Source: an uncultured Roseateles sp. (GTDB lineage: Bacteria > Pseudomonadota > Gammaproteobacteria > Burkholderiales > Burkholderiaceae_C). From it: a DNA stretch of 64,000 bases. The notes under the pieces were generated by a model. That model saw only the letters and a list, made by a program, of their open reading frames with translations. It was not told where the DNA came from and searched no databases. The DNA lies in NCBI RefSeq assembly GCF_963422335.1, contig NZ_OY729424.1, positions 3,286,001 through 3,350,000 on the forward strand, read 5' to 3'. Below are positions 41,024 to 51,266 of this stretch, in pieces; position 1 is the stretch's first letter; each line of letters begins with the position of its first letter. The translations under genes were made by a program, and so were the position numbers.

Positions 41024-43321
41024 TCAGAGCTTCATCTCCAGGCGCAAGCCCCAATTGATCTTCGAACGGTTCGCGCTCTCATTCTCCTGGCGCTGAGTGT
41101 CGTTGATCAGGCTGCTGGTCGTCAGATAGTCGTGGGGCGCCAGATTGTTGGCGCTGAAGCGCAGCTGGGTGCCGGCATCGATGAACCACAGCACGAAGGC
41201 GTCGGTGACGATCTTGCTGCCCACCGAGCTGCTGGAGATATCGCTCAGGCGCAGCTTGTAGGCCGGTGTGATGTTGACGCTGGCCCCCAGGCTCAGCGGC
41301 AGGCCGCGCAGCTTGTAGTCGGCGCCGAAATTGGCCGTGCCCCTGGGCTGGCCCTCCAGGCGGTTGTTCGGGCCGGGCACCTGGTCCACCTTGGAGTCGA
41401 AGAAGCTGAGGTTGGTGCGCAGCTGTACCGGCAGGGCGTCTTCGACCAGCTCGTCGAAGCGGAACTTGGCCTCCAGCTCCAGCCCCTGCGTGGTCGCATT
41501 GCCGACGTTTTGCGGCCGGGAGACCCAGCGCTTCTGCGCCGACCAGCTCACGTCCTCCAATGCGACGACATTGCGTATCAGATCGCTGATGCGCCGGTAG
41601 AACAGATTGGCGCTGAGCAGTCCGCCCTTGGACAGGTAGTGCTCGTAGGCCAGCTCGACGCCGGTGGCCAGTTCGGGTTTCAGGTTGGGGTTGCCGGCGC
41701 GGTCCGGGTTGCCGATCTCGTTGGCGCCGGTCGGGAAGCGCTGCGAAATGCTGGGCCGGGCGATCAGCTCCTGCAGGCTGGCGGCCTTGTAGCTGCGCGT
41801 CAGGCTGCTGCGTATCTGGTTGCGGCTTTTCTCGTCCGGTTTCCAGACGGCATGCAGCAGCGGCGTCAGCACATGGCTGGTGTTGCGGGCCTGATAGCTG
41901 GCGCTGTCACTGGCCGTGGCGATGCTCTCCCAGCGCAGGCCGGCATAGGCCGAGATCTGCTTGCTGGGGTTCCATTCATCCTGCAGATAGCCGGCCATGC
42001 GCCGAGACGAAGCGGTCAGGTCGTCGCCGAACTCGGTCAGTATCGGCAGGCCGTTCTGCAGGGTGGTGCGACCCTGCAGGCGGCGGCTGCTTTCCAGCTC
42101 CAGCCCGCCGACCAGGCTGTGCTCGCTCTCCAGCTGGTGCGAGACCTTGGCGTTCAGGCTCCAGTTGTTCTCGCGGTTGCTGGTTGTGTCATCGACGGTG
42201 CGGGTCTGGGTGCCGGCGCTGTCGAACTCGCGGCGCAGGCCGTGGCTGTTGAAAAGGCCCGTGCCTAGGCCGCCGCGGGCCTCCAGCCGCGTGCTGGCGC
42301 CCAGGCGCTTCTGCCACTGGGCATTGCCGCGCAGCAGCTTGAACGTGCCGTCGCCGGCGCTGCTGTAGCTGGCATAGGGCTGATCGGTGGCCGTGCCGGT
42401 CTGCACCAGGGTGCGCGCGGCCTCGGTGTTGCCGCGGCTGAGTATCATGAAGGGCATCAAGGTCAGCGACTCTCCCTCGGCCAGCGGTATCTGCAGCCGC
42501 GCATTGACATTGATTCCCTCGCGCTGCTCCAGCGAGTAACCGGTCTCGTGCTGGTCCAGCAACTGGGCGCCGCTGGCCAGGTCGTACCAGCGCGTGTGCG
42601 TGTCGGCATCGTCCCAGCGGTTGTTGCGGTTGACCGAGACGGTCAAGGTGTAGGCGCCCTTGTCGCCGAGCTTGTTGTTGCGCGTCCACGAGGCATTGGG
42701 CGAGACGCGGCCCTGCTCCATGCCGACGCCGGCCCGCACCTCGTTGAGGGTCTTTTTCAGCGCCTCCTTGAGCACGATATTGATCGTGCCGGCCACCGCC
42801 CGGGCGCCGTACTCGGCGGTGGGCGCGCGCATCACCTCGATGCGCTCCAGCTGGTCGGGCGGCAGATTGTCCAGCGAGAAGCCCGGCGGCATGCGCTCGC
42901 CGTTGACCAGCAGCTGGGTGTAGCCGCCGCCCATGCCGCGCATGCGCACATCGCCGCCGCGGCCGGGCCGGCCGCCGGTGGTCACGCCGGGCAGGCGCTT
43001 GAGCACTTCGCTGACCGAGCTGTCACCGAAGCGCTCGATCTCCTCGCGGCCGATGATGATCTTGGCCGCCGTCGAGCTGCGGCGCTGCTCGGTGTCGCTG
43101 GCCGTGCCGCTGACCTCCACTCTCTCCAGCTGGGCCGGCGCCTCCGGCTTGGCCACCGGCGCCTGCCTTGGCGCGGTGCGTGCCGGCGCACTGGCCGCGC
43201 CGGCCGGGGCCGAAGCGGCCGCAGCGGGCGGGGCGGTTTGGGCCTGGGCTTGAGCCAAGAGGCCGCTGGCGGCGAGCAGGGCCAGGGCGAGCGGGGACAG
43301 CTGGACGGGGGGCAAGGGCAT
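41024..43321 (-). CDS. TonB-dependent outer-membrane receptor
   Basis: A 765-residue receptor with a signal peptide (LLAQAQAQ), an Ala/Pro-rich periplasmic stretch, QLERVEVSG at the start of the plug, and the plug motif VSEVLKRLPGV with VRMRGMGGGYTQLLVNGE. The beta-barrel follows, ending near RLEMKL. It is a paralog of the receptor at 59952-62171, with nearly the same plug (STAAKI, REE, VLKRLPGV, FSLDNL, VAGTINI). TonB receptors import iron complexes, cobalamin or glycans; the ligand is not known. It is divergent from the TPR-GAF-GGDEF gene and upstream of the MBL hydrolase gene. Confidence 0.92.
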   Translation of the reverse strand: MPLPPVQLSPLALALLAASGLLAQAQAQTAPPAAAASAPAGAASAPARTAPRQAPVAKPEAPAQLERVEVSGTASDTEQRRSSTAAKIIIGREEIERFGDSSVSEVLKRLPGVTTGGRPGRGGDVRMRGMGGGYTQLLVNGERMPPGFSLDNLPPDQLERIEVMRAPTAEYGARAVAGTINIVLKEALKKTLNEVRAGVGMEQGRVSPNASWTRNNKLGDKGAYTLTVSVNRNNRWDDADTHTRWYDLASGAQLLDQHETGYSLEQREGINVNARLQIPLAEGESLTLMPFMILSRGNTEAARTLVQTGTATDQPYASYSSAGDGTFKLLRGNAQWQKRLGASTRLEARGGLGTGLFNSHGLRREFDSAGTQTRTVDDTTSNRENNWSLNAKVSHQLESEHSLVGGLELESSRRLQGRTTLQNGLPILTEFGDDLTASSRRMAGYLQDEWNPSKQISAYAGLRWESIATASDSASYQARNTSHVLTPLLHAVWKPDEKSRNQIRSSLTRSYKAASLQELIARPSISQRFPTGANEIGNPDRAGNPNLKPELATGVELAYEHYLSKGGLLSANLFYRRISDLIRNVVALEDVSWSAQKRWVSRPQNVGNATTQGLELEAKFRFDELVEDALPVQLRTNLSFFDSKVDQVPGPNNRLEGQPRGTANFGADYKLRGLPLSLGASVNITPAYKLRLSDISSSSVGSKIVTDAFVLWFIDAGTQLRFSANNLAPHDYLTTSSLINDTQRQENESANRSKINWGLRLEMKL

Positions 43322-43526
43322 GGCAGGATGGGACCGGGCGGGGAGGCAAGGCCCGCATTGTCTGGTGCGCACCGGTGCTTTCCGTGTCACTTTTGAATTC
43401 TTTACACCGCTGTGCACTGTGCGCACGGCCGGTGCACCGATCTTCAACCCTGGTTTGTTCGCTGTTCAAACCAAGGCTTCCGGTGCAAAGTGCTGGATGC
43501 AGGCGACAGGGGGTGGGGCTGTGGAG
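43322..43526. other. divergent gap between receptor and diguanylate cyclase genes
   Basis: No gene is supported in these 205 bases, which must hold both promoters. Purine-rich AGGGGGTGGGG at 43507-43517 sits before a possible GTG start (43521) of the cyclase gene. Confidence 0.4.
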
Positions 43527-46361
43527 ATGTTTGCTCTGAACGACGAGGTGGCGAGGCTGCAGGCCGAGCTGGCTGGTTTTGGCGCCCAGCCAGACGTGGC
43601 CGCTCTGCAGGCCATGGTCACCCTGGCCTGGCATTTGCGCCAACGCGATACCAGCCGTGCCCTGCAACTGGCCGACGAGGCCCGGGCCCTGCTGCGCGGC
43701 GCTGACGCTGCCCAGACGCAGAACCTGGCGGTGCGGCTGAAGCTGATCTACGGCGAGGCCCGCTGGCTGTACGCCGATCTGGATGAGGCCCAGTCGCTGG
43801 CCCAGCGGGCGCTGCAGGAGTTCGCCGCGCTGGGTGACCCCGTCGGCTGTGCCGACGCCCACTGGCTGCTCAGCTGCATTGCCGTTGACCAGGGCTGGCG
43901 CGACCGCGTCGAGGCCGAGCTGGAGGCAGCCGCTCTGCAGGCCCGCGAGGCGGCCGATCACCTGCGCCTGGCGCTGATCGAGAGCGAGCTGGCGCGCCAT
44001 CTGGCCTTCCAGAACTGGCGCCTGGCCGCCGCCCGCTGGGACCGGCGCCTGGCCCCCATCGATGGCCAGACGCCCCCGGCCCTGCTGGCCGTGCTCAGCG
44101 ACTACCGCAGCGCCATGTGCTCGTTTTCCGGCGATCCCGGCGGTGCGCTGACCCATGCCATCAAGGCCTTTGATGCGGCGCAGCAAAGCGGCCAGATCCG
44201 CCGTGCCATCGTCGCCGCCAGCAATGCCGGCTATGAGCTGTGCAGCCTGAATGACCAGCATGGCGCGCTGGAATGGATGCAGCGCGGGCTGGACCTCGCG
44301 CGACCGAACGGCTGGCCGGCCAGTGTCGGGCGCAGCCTGCAGCAGACCGCCGATACGCTGGTGCATCTGGGCCGGCTCGATGCCGGCCAGGAGTTGCTCG
44401 GCGAGGCGCTGCAGATCCTGGCGCCGCTGGCCGGTTCGCGGGCCTATGCCATCGCCCTGTGCTCGGCCGGCCATCTGGCCTATGCCCAGGGCGACCATGC
44501 CCGGGCCTACGAGACCTACTGCCAGGTGCAGCAGCGGGCCAAGGCACTGAGTCAGACCGATTTCCACATCATGGGCATGCTGGGCCAGGCGCAGAACCTG
44601 TTCAAGCTCGACCAGCCGCTGAAGGCGCTGGAGGTGGCACTCAGCGGCCTGGCCCTGGCCCGCGAGCAGCACGATGTGTTCCACCAGATCGAGCTGCTGC
44701 GCCTGCTGGCCGAGATCCATGCCAGCCAGCCGCTGCCGCTGCTCGGCGCCGATGGCGGACCGGCCATCCATCCGGCGCTGCAGTGCGAGCTCAAGGGTGC
44801 GGTGGTCAACGCACCGCTGCATTTTCTGGAGCAGGCGCTGAAGCTGGCGTCCTCCATCGAGGGCTATTCGGTCACTGGCGACTTGCTCGATGCGCTGGCC
44901 CGCGAGTACGCCAATGTGGGCTCCTATCTGTCGGCCTACAACATCAGCCAGCAGGCCAACCAGGCGCGCGAGAAGATCCGCGGCCAGAAGGCGACCAATC
45001 TGTCCATCGTCATGCAGGTCCAGCACCGCACCGAACAGGCACGGGCCGAGGCCGAGCATCTGCGCCAGCTGGCCGCCTCCGAGGCCGGCCGGGCCGAAGT
45101 GCTGCAGCAGACCGGCATGACCCTGCTCACGCTGGGGGCCATCGGCCAGGAGATCACCGCCAATCTGGACCAGGCGGCCGTGTTCCAGGCACTGGACCGC
45201 CATGTGCACAGCCTGCTGGACGCCACCTGCTTCATGGTCTATCTGCTCGACGAGGGCGGTGACCGGCTGGAAATGGCCTTTGGCATGGAAGACGGCAAAC
45301 CCTTGCCGCACCGCGAGCTGAGCCTGGCCGACAGCCAGACGCACACCGCCCAGTGCGCCCGTCAGCGGCGCGAGATCAAGCTTGACGTCAAGGCCGATGT
45401 CGACGACTGCCCGACCCTGATCCCGGGCACCCTGCCGACCTTGAGCCTGCTGTTCGCGCCGCTGGTTGTCCACGACCGGCTGCTGGGCGTGATGAGCTTG
45501 CAGTCGCCACGCCCTCAGGCCTATGGCGAGCGCGAGCAACTGATCTTCCGCAACCTCTGCGCCTATGGCGCGATCGCGCTCGACAACGCCGCTGCCTACC
45601 GCCAGCTCCATGCCACCCTGGGCACGCTACGCGAGACCCAGGCCGAGCTGATGGCCAAGAACCTGGAGCTGGAGCAGGCCAATCTCGCGCTGGAGCAGGT
45701 CAGCCTGACCGACACCCTGACCGGCCTGCGCAACCGCCGCTTCCTGCAGCAGCAGCTGGATGGCGATGTGGCCATCACCTTGCGCCAGCACGAGGAATGG
45801 CTGAAGGCCGGCGGCCACGGGCCGAATGCCGACAACGACCTGATCTTCTTCATGGTCGATCTGGACCAGTTCAAGAAGGTCAACGACCACCACGGCCATG
45901 CCGTGGGTGACCGGCTGCTGGTGCAGATGCGGGAGCGCCTGCTGGAGGTGTTCCGCGAGTCAGACTATCTGGTGCGCTGGGGCGGCGAGGAGTTCCTGGT
46001 CGTCGCCCGGGCCAGCAACCGCGAGGACGCGCCGACCCTGGCCGAGCGCATACGCAAGGCCGTGGCCGACCGCCACTTCGACCTTGGCGACGGCGTGCAC
46101 CTGGCCAATACCTGCTCGCTGGGCTTTGCCTGCTACCCCTTCATCCCCAAGCATCCGCAACTGCTCAGCTGGCACCAGGTGGTGGAGCTGGCCGACCAGG
46201 GCCTCTACATGGCCAAGCGCGCCGGCCGCAATGCCTGGGTGGGCCTGATGGGCAAGGAGCGCCACGCCAGCGAGTCGCTGTTCGAACGCCTGATGCGCGG
46301 CGCCGAACAGGCGGTGCACGCGGGTGAGCTGCAGGTGGTCAGCAGCCTGAATCAGGCCTGA
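43527..46361 (+). CDS. TPR-GAF diguanylate cyclase (GGDEF)
   Basis: A 944-residue cytoplasmic protein. TPR-like helical repeats fill the first ~500 residues, then a GAF domain begins near IGQEITANLD and ends near YGAIALDNAAAYRQL. A coiled coil leads to a GGDEF domain with an intact GGEEF signature (819-823). The inhibitory site RESD is five residues before it (810-813), so it should be an active, product-inhibited diguanylate cyclase. Its GAF resembles the one in the big kinase at 51528-55472. An in-frame GTG at 43521 has a better placed purine site, so the start may be two codons earlier. Its stop abuts the next gene's stop in TGATCA. Confidence 0.9.
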   Translation: MFALNDEVARLQAELAGFGAQPDVAALQAMVTLAWHLRQRDTSRALQLADEARALLRGADAAQTQNLAVRLKLIYGEARWLYADLDEAQSLAQRALQEFAALGDPVGCADAHWLLSCIAVDQGWRDRVEAELEAAALQAREAADHLRLALIESELARHLAFQNWRLAAARWDRRLAPIDGQTPPALLAVLSDYRSAMCSFSGDPGGALTHAIKAFDAAQQSGQIRRAIVAASNAGYELCSLNDQHGALEWMQRGLDLARPNGWPASVGRSLQQTADTLVHLGRLDAGQELLGEALQILAPLAGSRAYAIALCSAGHLAYAQGDHARAYETYCQVQQRAKALSQTDFHIMGMLGQAQNLFKLDQPLKALEVALSGLALAREQHDVFHQIELLRLLAEIHASQPLPLLGADGGPAIHPALQCELKGAVVNAPLHFLEQALKLASSIEGYSVTGDLLDALAREYANVGSYLSAYNISQQANQAREKIRGQKATNLSIVMQVQHRTEQARAEAEHLRQLAASEAGRAEVLQQTGMTLLTLGAIGQEITANLDQAAVFQALDRHVHSLLDATCFMVYLLDEGGDRLEMAFGMEDGKPLPHRELSLADSQTHTAQCARQRREIKLDVKADVDDCPTLIPGTLPTLSLLFAPLVVHDRLLGVMSLQSPRPQAYGEREQLIFRNLCAYGAIALDNAAAYRQLHATLGTLRETQAELMAKNLELEQANLALEQVSLTDTLTGLRNRRFLQQQLDGDVAITLRQHEEWLKAGGHGPNADNDLIFFMVDLDQFKKVNDHHGHAVGDRLLVQMRERLLEVFRESDYLVRWGGEEFLVVARASNREDAPTLAERIRKAVADRHFDLGDGVHLANTCSLGFACYPFIPKHPQLLSWHQVVELADQGLYMAKRAGRNAWVGLMGKERHASESLFERLMRGAEQAVHAGELQVVSSLNQA

Positions 46362-47978
46362 TCAGCTGCGAACAAAGAGCAGGTTCCTGACCCGGCTGGT
46401 GTCCACCAGCAGCCCGGTTACCCGGCCCTGTGCATCGCGCTGCGGACGCAGCAGCTGGCTGCTCTTCATCCAGTAGACCTGGCCTCGCAGCTCGATGACA
46501 TCGTCGCTCAGGCCGTGCAAGGTCCACAGCCCGCCATCGGCCAGCACCGGGCCGCTGATGCGCACCTGCAGGCCGGCCTCATTGCCCGGCGTGGCGGCGA
46601 TCACCCATTGCACGCCGTTGTGTTCGCAGCGGTAGCTGCCGGCCAGATCAGCGGGTAGGGCAGGGCGCTCGAGGATGCGCGTGAAGCGCTGCGTGAGGCC
46701 GGCGCCAACCTCAACCTCAAGCAGATCGGCCGAGCGCGGCCAGAGCTTGAACTCGTAGGCACCGCGCAGCGGCACCCAGCTGCCATCGGCGGCCGGGGTC
46801 AGCTGGAAGGGCATGCCCCACTGGGTGGCGATCAGCTTGCCGTCCTTGGCGGCCAGCTCCAGCAGCGCCGGTTCGGGCTGGCCGGCACGCGGGGCGCTGA
46901 ACCATTCGCCGGCCAGCGCGGCCATGTCCATCGCCGGTTTGACGTAGGCCGGCACGGCCAGCACCTCGGCCGCCACCTCGCGGGCGATGCGGTAGGGCTC
47001 CAGATGGCCGCCATTGGCAATCACCACCACGGTCAACCCGGCCTCGGCGATGCGCAGGAACTCGGTCTTGAAGCCCGGCCACAGCCCGCCGTGGCCCAGT
47101 GTGGCCAGACCGGCAAAGCTGCCGAGCTCGACGCCGCGGGCATAGGGGCTGAGCTGCCCACCGCTGAGCGTCGTCGGCGCGGCCAGTTGCGCCGGCAGAT
47201 CGAGCGGCGCGAGCCGCGGCTGCTCGTAGTGGCGGCTCCACAGCAGCAGGTCCTCGACGGTGGAGACCATGCCGCCCTCGCCGCCCTGCTCGAAACCATG
47301 GAGCGCGCGGCGGAAGCTGCCGTCCGGACTCTGCAGATAGCCGGTGGCCAGGCCGGCCACCGGCACATCGGTCTCGCAGCACATGGCGGTGCGTTTCATG
47401 CCCAGCGGCTCGAAGATGCGCTGCTGCACAAAGCCGGCCAGGCTCTGGCCGGACAGGCGCTCGACGATCAGGCCCAGCAGCAGGAAGTTGGTGTTGCAGT
47501 AGAGAAAACGGCTGCCCGGCGCAAAGCTCAGATGACGGTTGGCGGCGATCAGCTGCAGCATGCGCGCGCGGCTCAGATTGAATTCAAGGCCGACGCCGCC
47601 CAGGCGCAGCATCTCCAGAAAGTCGGGCAGGCCGCTGCAGTTGCGCATCAGGTGCTCGATCGTCACCACGGCCGGCAGCTCGGGTAGCTCCGGCAGGTGC
47701 TGCCGCATATCGTCGTCCAGGCGCAGCCGGCCCTCGGCGGCCAGCATCAGCACGGCGCTGACGGTGAACTGCTTGGAGACAGAGGCGATGCGGAACACCG
47801 TGTCGCCGCGTATCGGCAGCCCATGCTCCAGGCTGGCCAGCCCATAGCCCTTGCTCAGCAAGACCTGGCCCTGGTGCAGCACGCCGACGGCATAGCCGGG
47901 CACGGCCTGGCCGTGCTGCGCAGCAAACAGTGCGTCAATGCGTTTTTCGAGCGAGAGCGGGTCGACTGAGAGGGGCAT
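46362..47978 (-). CDS. serine hydrolase, D-aminopeptidase-like with C-terminal beta-barrels
   Basis: A 538-residue protein of the class C beta-lactamase fold. The catalytic Ser66 and Lys69 are in SVSKQF, and the second motif is Tyr160-Cys-Asn162 (YCN). The third motif looks like LGHGGLWPG (HGG). After residue about 340 come two antiparallel beta domains, as in the Ochrobactrum D-aminopeptidase DAP, whose C-terminal lipocalin-like barrels gate the active site. No signal peptide is seen. It could act on D-amino-acid peptides or esters. Confidence 0.85.
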   Translation of the reverse strand: MPLSVDPLSLEKRIDALFAAQHGQAVPGYAVGVLHQGQVLLSKGYGLASLEHGLPIRGDTVFRIASVSKQFTVSAVLMLAAEGRLRLDDDMRQHLPELPELPAVVTIEHLMRNCSGLPDFLEMLRLGGVGLEFNLSRARMLQLIAANRHLSFAPGSRFLYCNTNFLLLGLIVERLSGQSLAGFVQQRIFEPLGMKRTAMCCETDVPVAGLATGYLQSPDGSFRRALHGFEQGGEGGMVSTVEDLLLWSRHYEQPRLAPLDLPAQLAAPTTLSGGQLSPYARGVELGSFAGLATLGHGGLWPGFKTEFLRIAEAGLTVVVIANGGHLEPYRIAREVAAEVLAVPAYVKPAMDMAALAGEWFSAPRAGQPEPALLELAAKDGKLIATQWGMPFQLTPAADGSWVPLRGAYEFKLWPRSADLLEVEVGAGLTQRFTRILERPALPADLAGSYRCEHNGVQWVIAATPGNEAGLQVRISGPVLADGGLWTLHGLSDDVIELRGQVYWMKSSQLLRPQRDAQGRVTGLLVDTSRVRNLLFVRS

Positions 47979-48114
47979 GGCTCAAACCTTGGAGTGGAGT
48001 TTGTGACGGGTGCTGGGCTGCCTGCATCTTAAGAGGCCAGGCCTCAAGATCTGCCGAGCCTCGCTGCCGGGTGCGAACTGCGGTACAAAGCGCTTGTCAA
48101 CCACCGACCCTGCG

Positions 48115-48954
48115 ATGCATCCAACCCGCCGCGACTGCCTTGCCTTGGCCCTGCTGGCCTCCGGTGGGCCGGTGCGCGCCGCGCTGTCGCCGCCGGCCAG
48201 CGGCCTCGAGCTGCTCACCCAGTACGACTATCCGCCGTTCGTGACCACCCCGGGCGCCGGGCTCAGCCATGACTGGGCCGCCTGGCTGGCCCAGCGCCTG
48301 CCCCACGAGCTGGCGGGCTTGCGGCCGCAGATACTGCCGCGCCGCCGCCTCGACCAGGTGCTGGCCAAGCCGCAATGGACGGGCATCGTGCCCTGGGTGG
48401 CGCCGTCCTGGTTTGGCGACGCCGGGCTGACCCGCTTCATCTGGTCCGAGCCGGTGATGGACGACGAGGATCTGGTGCTGTCGCTGAAAAGCAAGCCGGT
48501 GCTGTTCGATGGCCCGGCCTCGCTGAAGGGCCTGCGCCTGGGCGGCGTGGCCGGCCATGTCTATGTCGATATCGACCCGCTGGTGAAGCGCGGTGAGCTG
48601 CTGCGTGACGATGCCACCGACACCGGCAAGAACCTGCGCAAGCTGCTGCTGGGCCGGGTCGACGTGATCTTTCTGTCGCGCAGCGGCATGCCCTGGTGGC
48701 AGTCGCTCATGCCGGAAATGGAGGCGCAGCTGTTCGTGGCGCCGCAGCCCCGTGCCCGCTTCCAGCGCCGCATGCTGCTGTCGCCGCAGATCGATGCCGG
48801 CCTGCGTGCGGCCCTGCTGACCGAGATCGAAGCCATGCCGCACGACCCGGCCTGGCAGGAGGCGATGCGCCACTATGGCCTGGGCGCGCTGGCCTCGCGG
48901 CAGCGCCACGGCGAGCGGGATGACGAGCGAGGCGGCGGCCCGGCTACCGGTTGA
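48115..48954 (+). CDS. orphan periplasmic solute-binding protein
   Basis: A 279-residue protein with a signal peptide (LALALLASGGPVRA) and a family 3-like substrate-binding fold beginning LELLTQYDYPPF. Key lines are WTGIVPWVAP and DDATDTGKNLRKLLLGR. The last segment is close to DDATNLRKLLAGR in the protein at 62181-62936, so the two are homologs. No ABC permease or ATPase gene is adjacent, so it may be a binding component of a sensor or of an incomplete transport system. A clear ribosome site is not seen; the ATG at 48115 opens the signal sequence. Confidence 0.8.
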   Translation: MHPTRRDCLALALLASGGPVRAALSPPASGLELLTQYDYPPFVTTPGAGLSHDWAAWLAQRLPHELAGLRPQILPRRRLDQVLAKPQWTGIVPWVAPSWFGDAGLTRFIWSEPVMDDEDLVLSLKSKPVLFDGPASLKGLRLGGVAGHVYVDIDPLVKRGELLRDDATDTGKNLRKLLLGRVDVIFLSRSGMPWWQSLMPEMEAQLFVAPQPRARFQRRMLLSPQIDAGLRAALLTEIEAMPHDPAWQEAMRHYGLGALASRQRHGERDDERGGGPATG

Positions 48955-48958
48955 GGGC

Positions 48959-50257
48959 TCAGGTGCTCAGCCGTGTCACCATCACCTGGTCGATCTTGTA
49001 GCTGTCGACGTCGAGCACTTCGAAGCGCAGGCCGGCCAGGGTGACGGTGTCGGTGCGGCGCGGGATGCGGCGCAGCATCACCATCAGAAAGCCAGCCAGC
49101 GTGTCGTACTGGCCGCGCAGCGGCAGCTCGTCGATGTCGCAGGCCCGCATCACATCGACGATGGGCGTCACGCCGTCGATCAGCCAGGAGCCGTCATCGC
49201 GCCTGACGATCTGCTCCTCGTCATGCGACTTGACCAGATCGCCCATCACCGTGCTCATCACGTCGTTGAGGGTGATCACACCGACCACCAGGCTGTATTC
49301 GTTGACGATGACGGCAAAGTCTTCGTGCACCTGGCGGAACTGCAGCAGCACCTCGGACAGGGTCAGCCGGTCCGGCACCATCAGCACCTTCTTCAGCAGG
49401 CCGTGGCTGTGCGAGGCGCGCAGGTCGACCGGCTCGTTGTTGAGCACGAGCTGGAACAGGTCGGTGGCGTCCACATAGCCGACCACCTCGTCGATGTTCT
49501 CGTCGCAGACCAGATAGGTCGAGTGCGGCTCGGCGGCGATGCGCGTGCGTATCGTTTCCTCCGAATCGTCCTGCAGCAGATAGACGATGCGCTCGCGCGA
49601 GGTCATGGCCGACTCGACGGTGCGGGTCTCCAGCTCGAACACATTGCTGATCACCTGCTGGCCCTGCTGGCCCAGCACACCGGCCTCGGTGCCGGCGGCG
49701 GCCATGGCCATGATGTCGTCGGTGGTGACGCTGTCATCGCGCTGCACCGGCAGGCCCAGCAGGCCGAACACCCCGTTGACCAGGCCGTTGAACACCCAGA
49801 CCACCGGCTTGAGCACGGTCATGCAGACCTGCATCGGACCAATCACCCGCATCGCCATCTGCTCGGGCTGGTTCATGCCCAGGCGCTTGGGGCAGAGGTC
49901 GGCGAACAGGATGAAGAAGGAGGTGATGCTCAGAAAGGACACGACGAAGCCGGTGGTGGCCGCCGCCTGCGCCGGCATCAGCAGACCGAACAGGGCCTCG
50001 AAGTGCGGCGTCAGCGCGCCCTCGCCGACGATGCCGCCCAGTATCGCCACCGCGTTCAGCCCGATCTGCACCACGGCCACATAGTGGCCCGGATGGGCTT
50101 GCACCTGCAGCACCCGCTCGGCACGGGCATCGCCCTCGTCGGCCAGCTGGCGCAGTTTCAGCCGGCGCGCGGCGGCCATGGAAATCTCGGCGACGGAGAA
50201 GAAGGCGCTGGTGGCCACCAGCAACAGGATGACGAGCAGGCTTGCGGAAAGGCTCAT
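48959..50257 (-). CDS. CNNM/CorC-like membrane protein with CBS domains
   Basis: A 432-residue protein. The N-terminal DUF21/CNNM transmembrane domain covers about residues 1-190 and contains FFSVAEISMAAARR and LFADLCPKRLG. A CBS pair follows (about 215-330, with VYLLQDDSEETIRTRI and VVGYVDATDLF), and the C-terminal CorC/HlyC domain ends with LRFEVLDVDSYKIDQVMV. Members take part in magnesium or cobalt homeostasis and are often annotated as hemolysin-related, a historical name. The ATG at 50257 gives a proper first helix. Confidence 0.9.
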   Translation of the reverse strand: MSLSASLLVILLLVATSAFFSVAEISMAAARRLKLRQLADEGDARAERVLQVQAHPGHYVAVVQIGLNAVAILGGIVGEGALTPHFEALFGLLMPAQAAATTGFVVSFLSITSFFILFADLCPKRLGMNQPEQMAMRVIGPMQVCMTVLKPVVWVFNGLVNGVFGLLGLPVQRDDSVTTDDIMAMAAAGTEAGVLGQQGQQVISNVFELETRTVESAMTSRERIVYLLQDDSEETIRTRIAAEPHSTYLVCDENIDEVVGYVDATDLFQLVLNNEPVDLRASHSHGLLKKVLMVPDRLTLSEVLLQFRQVHEDFAVIVNEYSLVVGVITLNDVMSTVMGDLVKSHDEEQIVRRDDGSWLIDGVTPIVDVMRACDIDELPLRGQYDTLAGFLMVMLRRIPRRTDTVTLAGLRFEVLDVDSYKIDQVMVTRLST

Positions 50258-50447
50258 GGCAAGAGTGTAACGAGCGACTTGCAGGTGGCGGCAGCCGGTG
50301 TGCGGTTTTTGGCGCTTGGTCCGCGGGCCTGTGCGGGCCCGGGTCGCCAGCGTGTTTTTGTCACATCGACGACGCAACTGGACCTTAGATTGACCGAAAA
50401 GCGGGGCAGCCCTCTCCCGCTTACAGTCACCTGCTCAAAGGTTTGTC

Positions 50448-51266
50448 ATGAGCTCCATTGCCCACCCCCACGCCCCCACCGATCTGCAACGCCGCCGCCT
50501 CTGCCTGGGGCTGCCGGCCCTGGCCCTGGGCGGCCTGCTGGGCGGCTGCGCCAGCGGACCGGCAACACGCGCGGCGCCCGCGGTGGTTGCGGCGCCTGGC
50601 GACGTGGTGCCCTTTTCCAGCGCCGGTGCCGACGGTGGCCTGCCGCGCGGCTGGGCCCCCTATGTGATGCGCCGCGACCTGCCGCGCACCCAGTATCAGA
50701 CCTGCAGGCAGGGCGGCAAGACGGTGCTGCATGCCCAGGGCACGGGCACCAGTTCGGGCCTGCAATGCCAGGTTGATATCAACCCGGAGCAGACGCCTTG
50801 GCTGCGCTGGCAGTGGCAGGTCAACGAGATGGACGCCCGCGCCACCATTGGCGAAGAGGATGCCGCCGACACGCCGACGCGCATCATCATCGGCTTCGAG
50901 GGTGATCTGTCGCGGTTGTCCTTCCGCGACCGGCTGATCTTCGAGCAGGTCGAGCTCTTCACCGGCCACAAGCTGCCCTTCGCCACGTTGATGTATGTCT
51001 GGGATGGCCAGTTGCCGGTCGAGCATGTGCGACAGCACGACCGCACCGGTCGCGTGCGCTATCTGGTGGCCGAGAGCGGCCAGTCCCGGCTGCGCCAGTG
51101 GCTGGCGGTGGAGCGCAATGTGGTGGCCGACTACCAGCGGGTGTTCGGCGAGCTGCCCGGCCGCATCAGCAGCGTCGGGGTGCTGACCGACAGCGACAAC
51201 CTGAAGTCGCCCACCGAGGCCTGGTACGGCGATATCGGCTTCTTCGGCCGCCCGGCCAACGCCTGA
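50448..51266 (+). CDS. DUF3047 family lipoprotein
   Basis: A 272-residue protein with a lipobox (LGGCAS) after a hydrophobic signal, so it should be lipidated at the cysteine and anchored in the periplasm. The mature part contains the DUF3047 core: WLRWQWQVNEMDARAT, TRIIIGFEGD, and a late AWYGDIGFF. The domain is common in Burkholderiales and resembles a sugar-binding beta-sandwich; no function is established. Its stop abuts that of the VF530 gene in TGATCA. Confidence 0.82.
   Translation: MSSIAHPHAPTDLQRRRLCLGLPALALGGLLGGCASGPATRAAPAVVAAPGDVVPFSSAGADGGLPRGWAPYVMRRDLPRTQYQTCRQGGKTVLHAQGTGTSSGLQCQVDINPEQTPWLRWQWQVNEMDARATIGEEDAADTPTRIIIGFEGDLSRLSFRDRLIFEQVELFTGHKLPFATLMYVWDGQLPVEHVRQHDRTGRVRYLVAESGQSRLRQWLAVERNVVADYQRVFGELPGRISSVGVLTDSDNLKSPTEAWYGDIGFFGRPANA

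Noticed and set aside
43023..45611. An 862-codon minus-strand open frame opposite the TPR-GAF-GGDEF gene
   Set aside because: It is the antisense shadow of a well-supported gene; no motif or signal sequence is visible.
48875..50776. A 633-codon plus-strand open frame opposite the CNNM/CBS gene
   Set aside because: His/Gln/Val-rich shadow; the minus-strand protein has all CNNM and CBS motifs.
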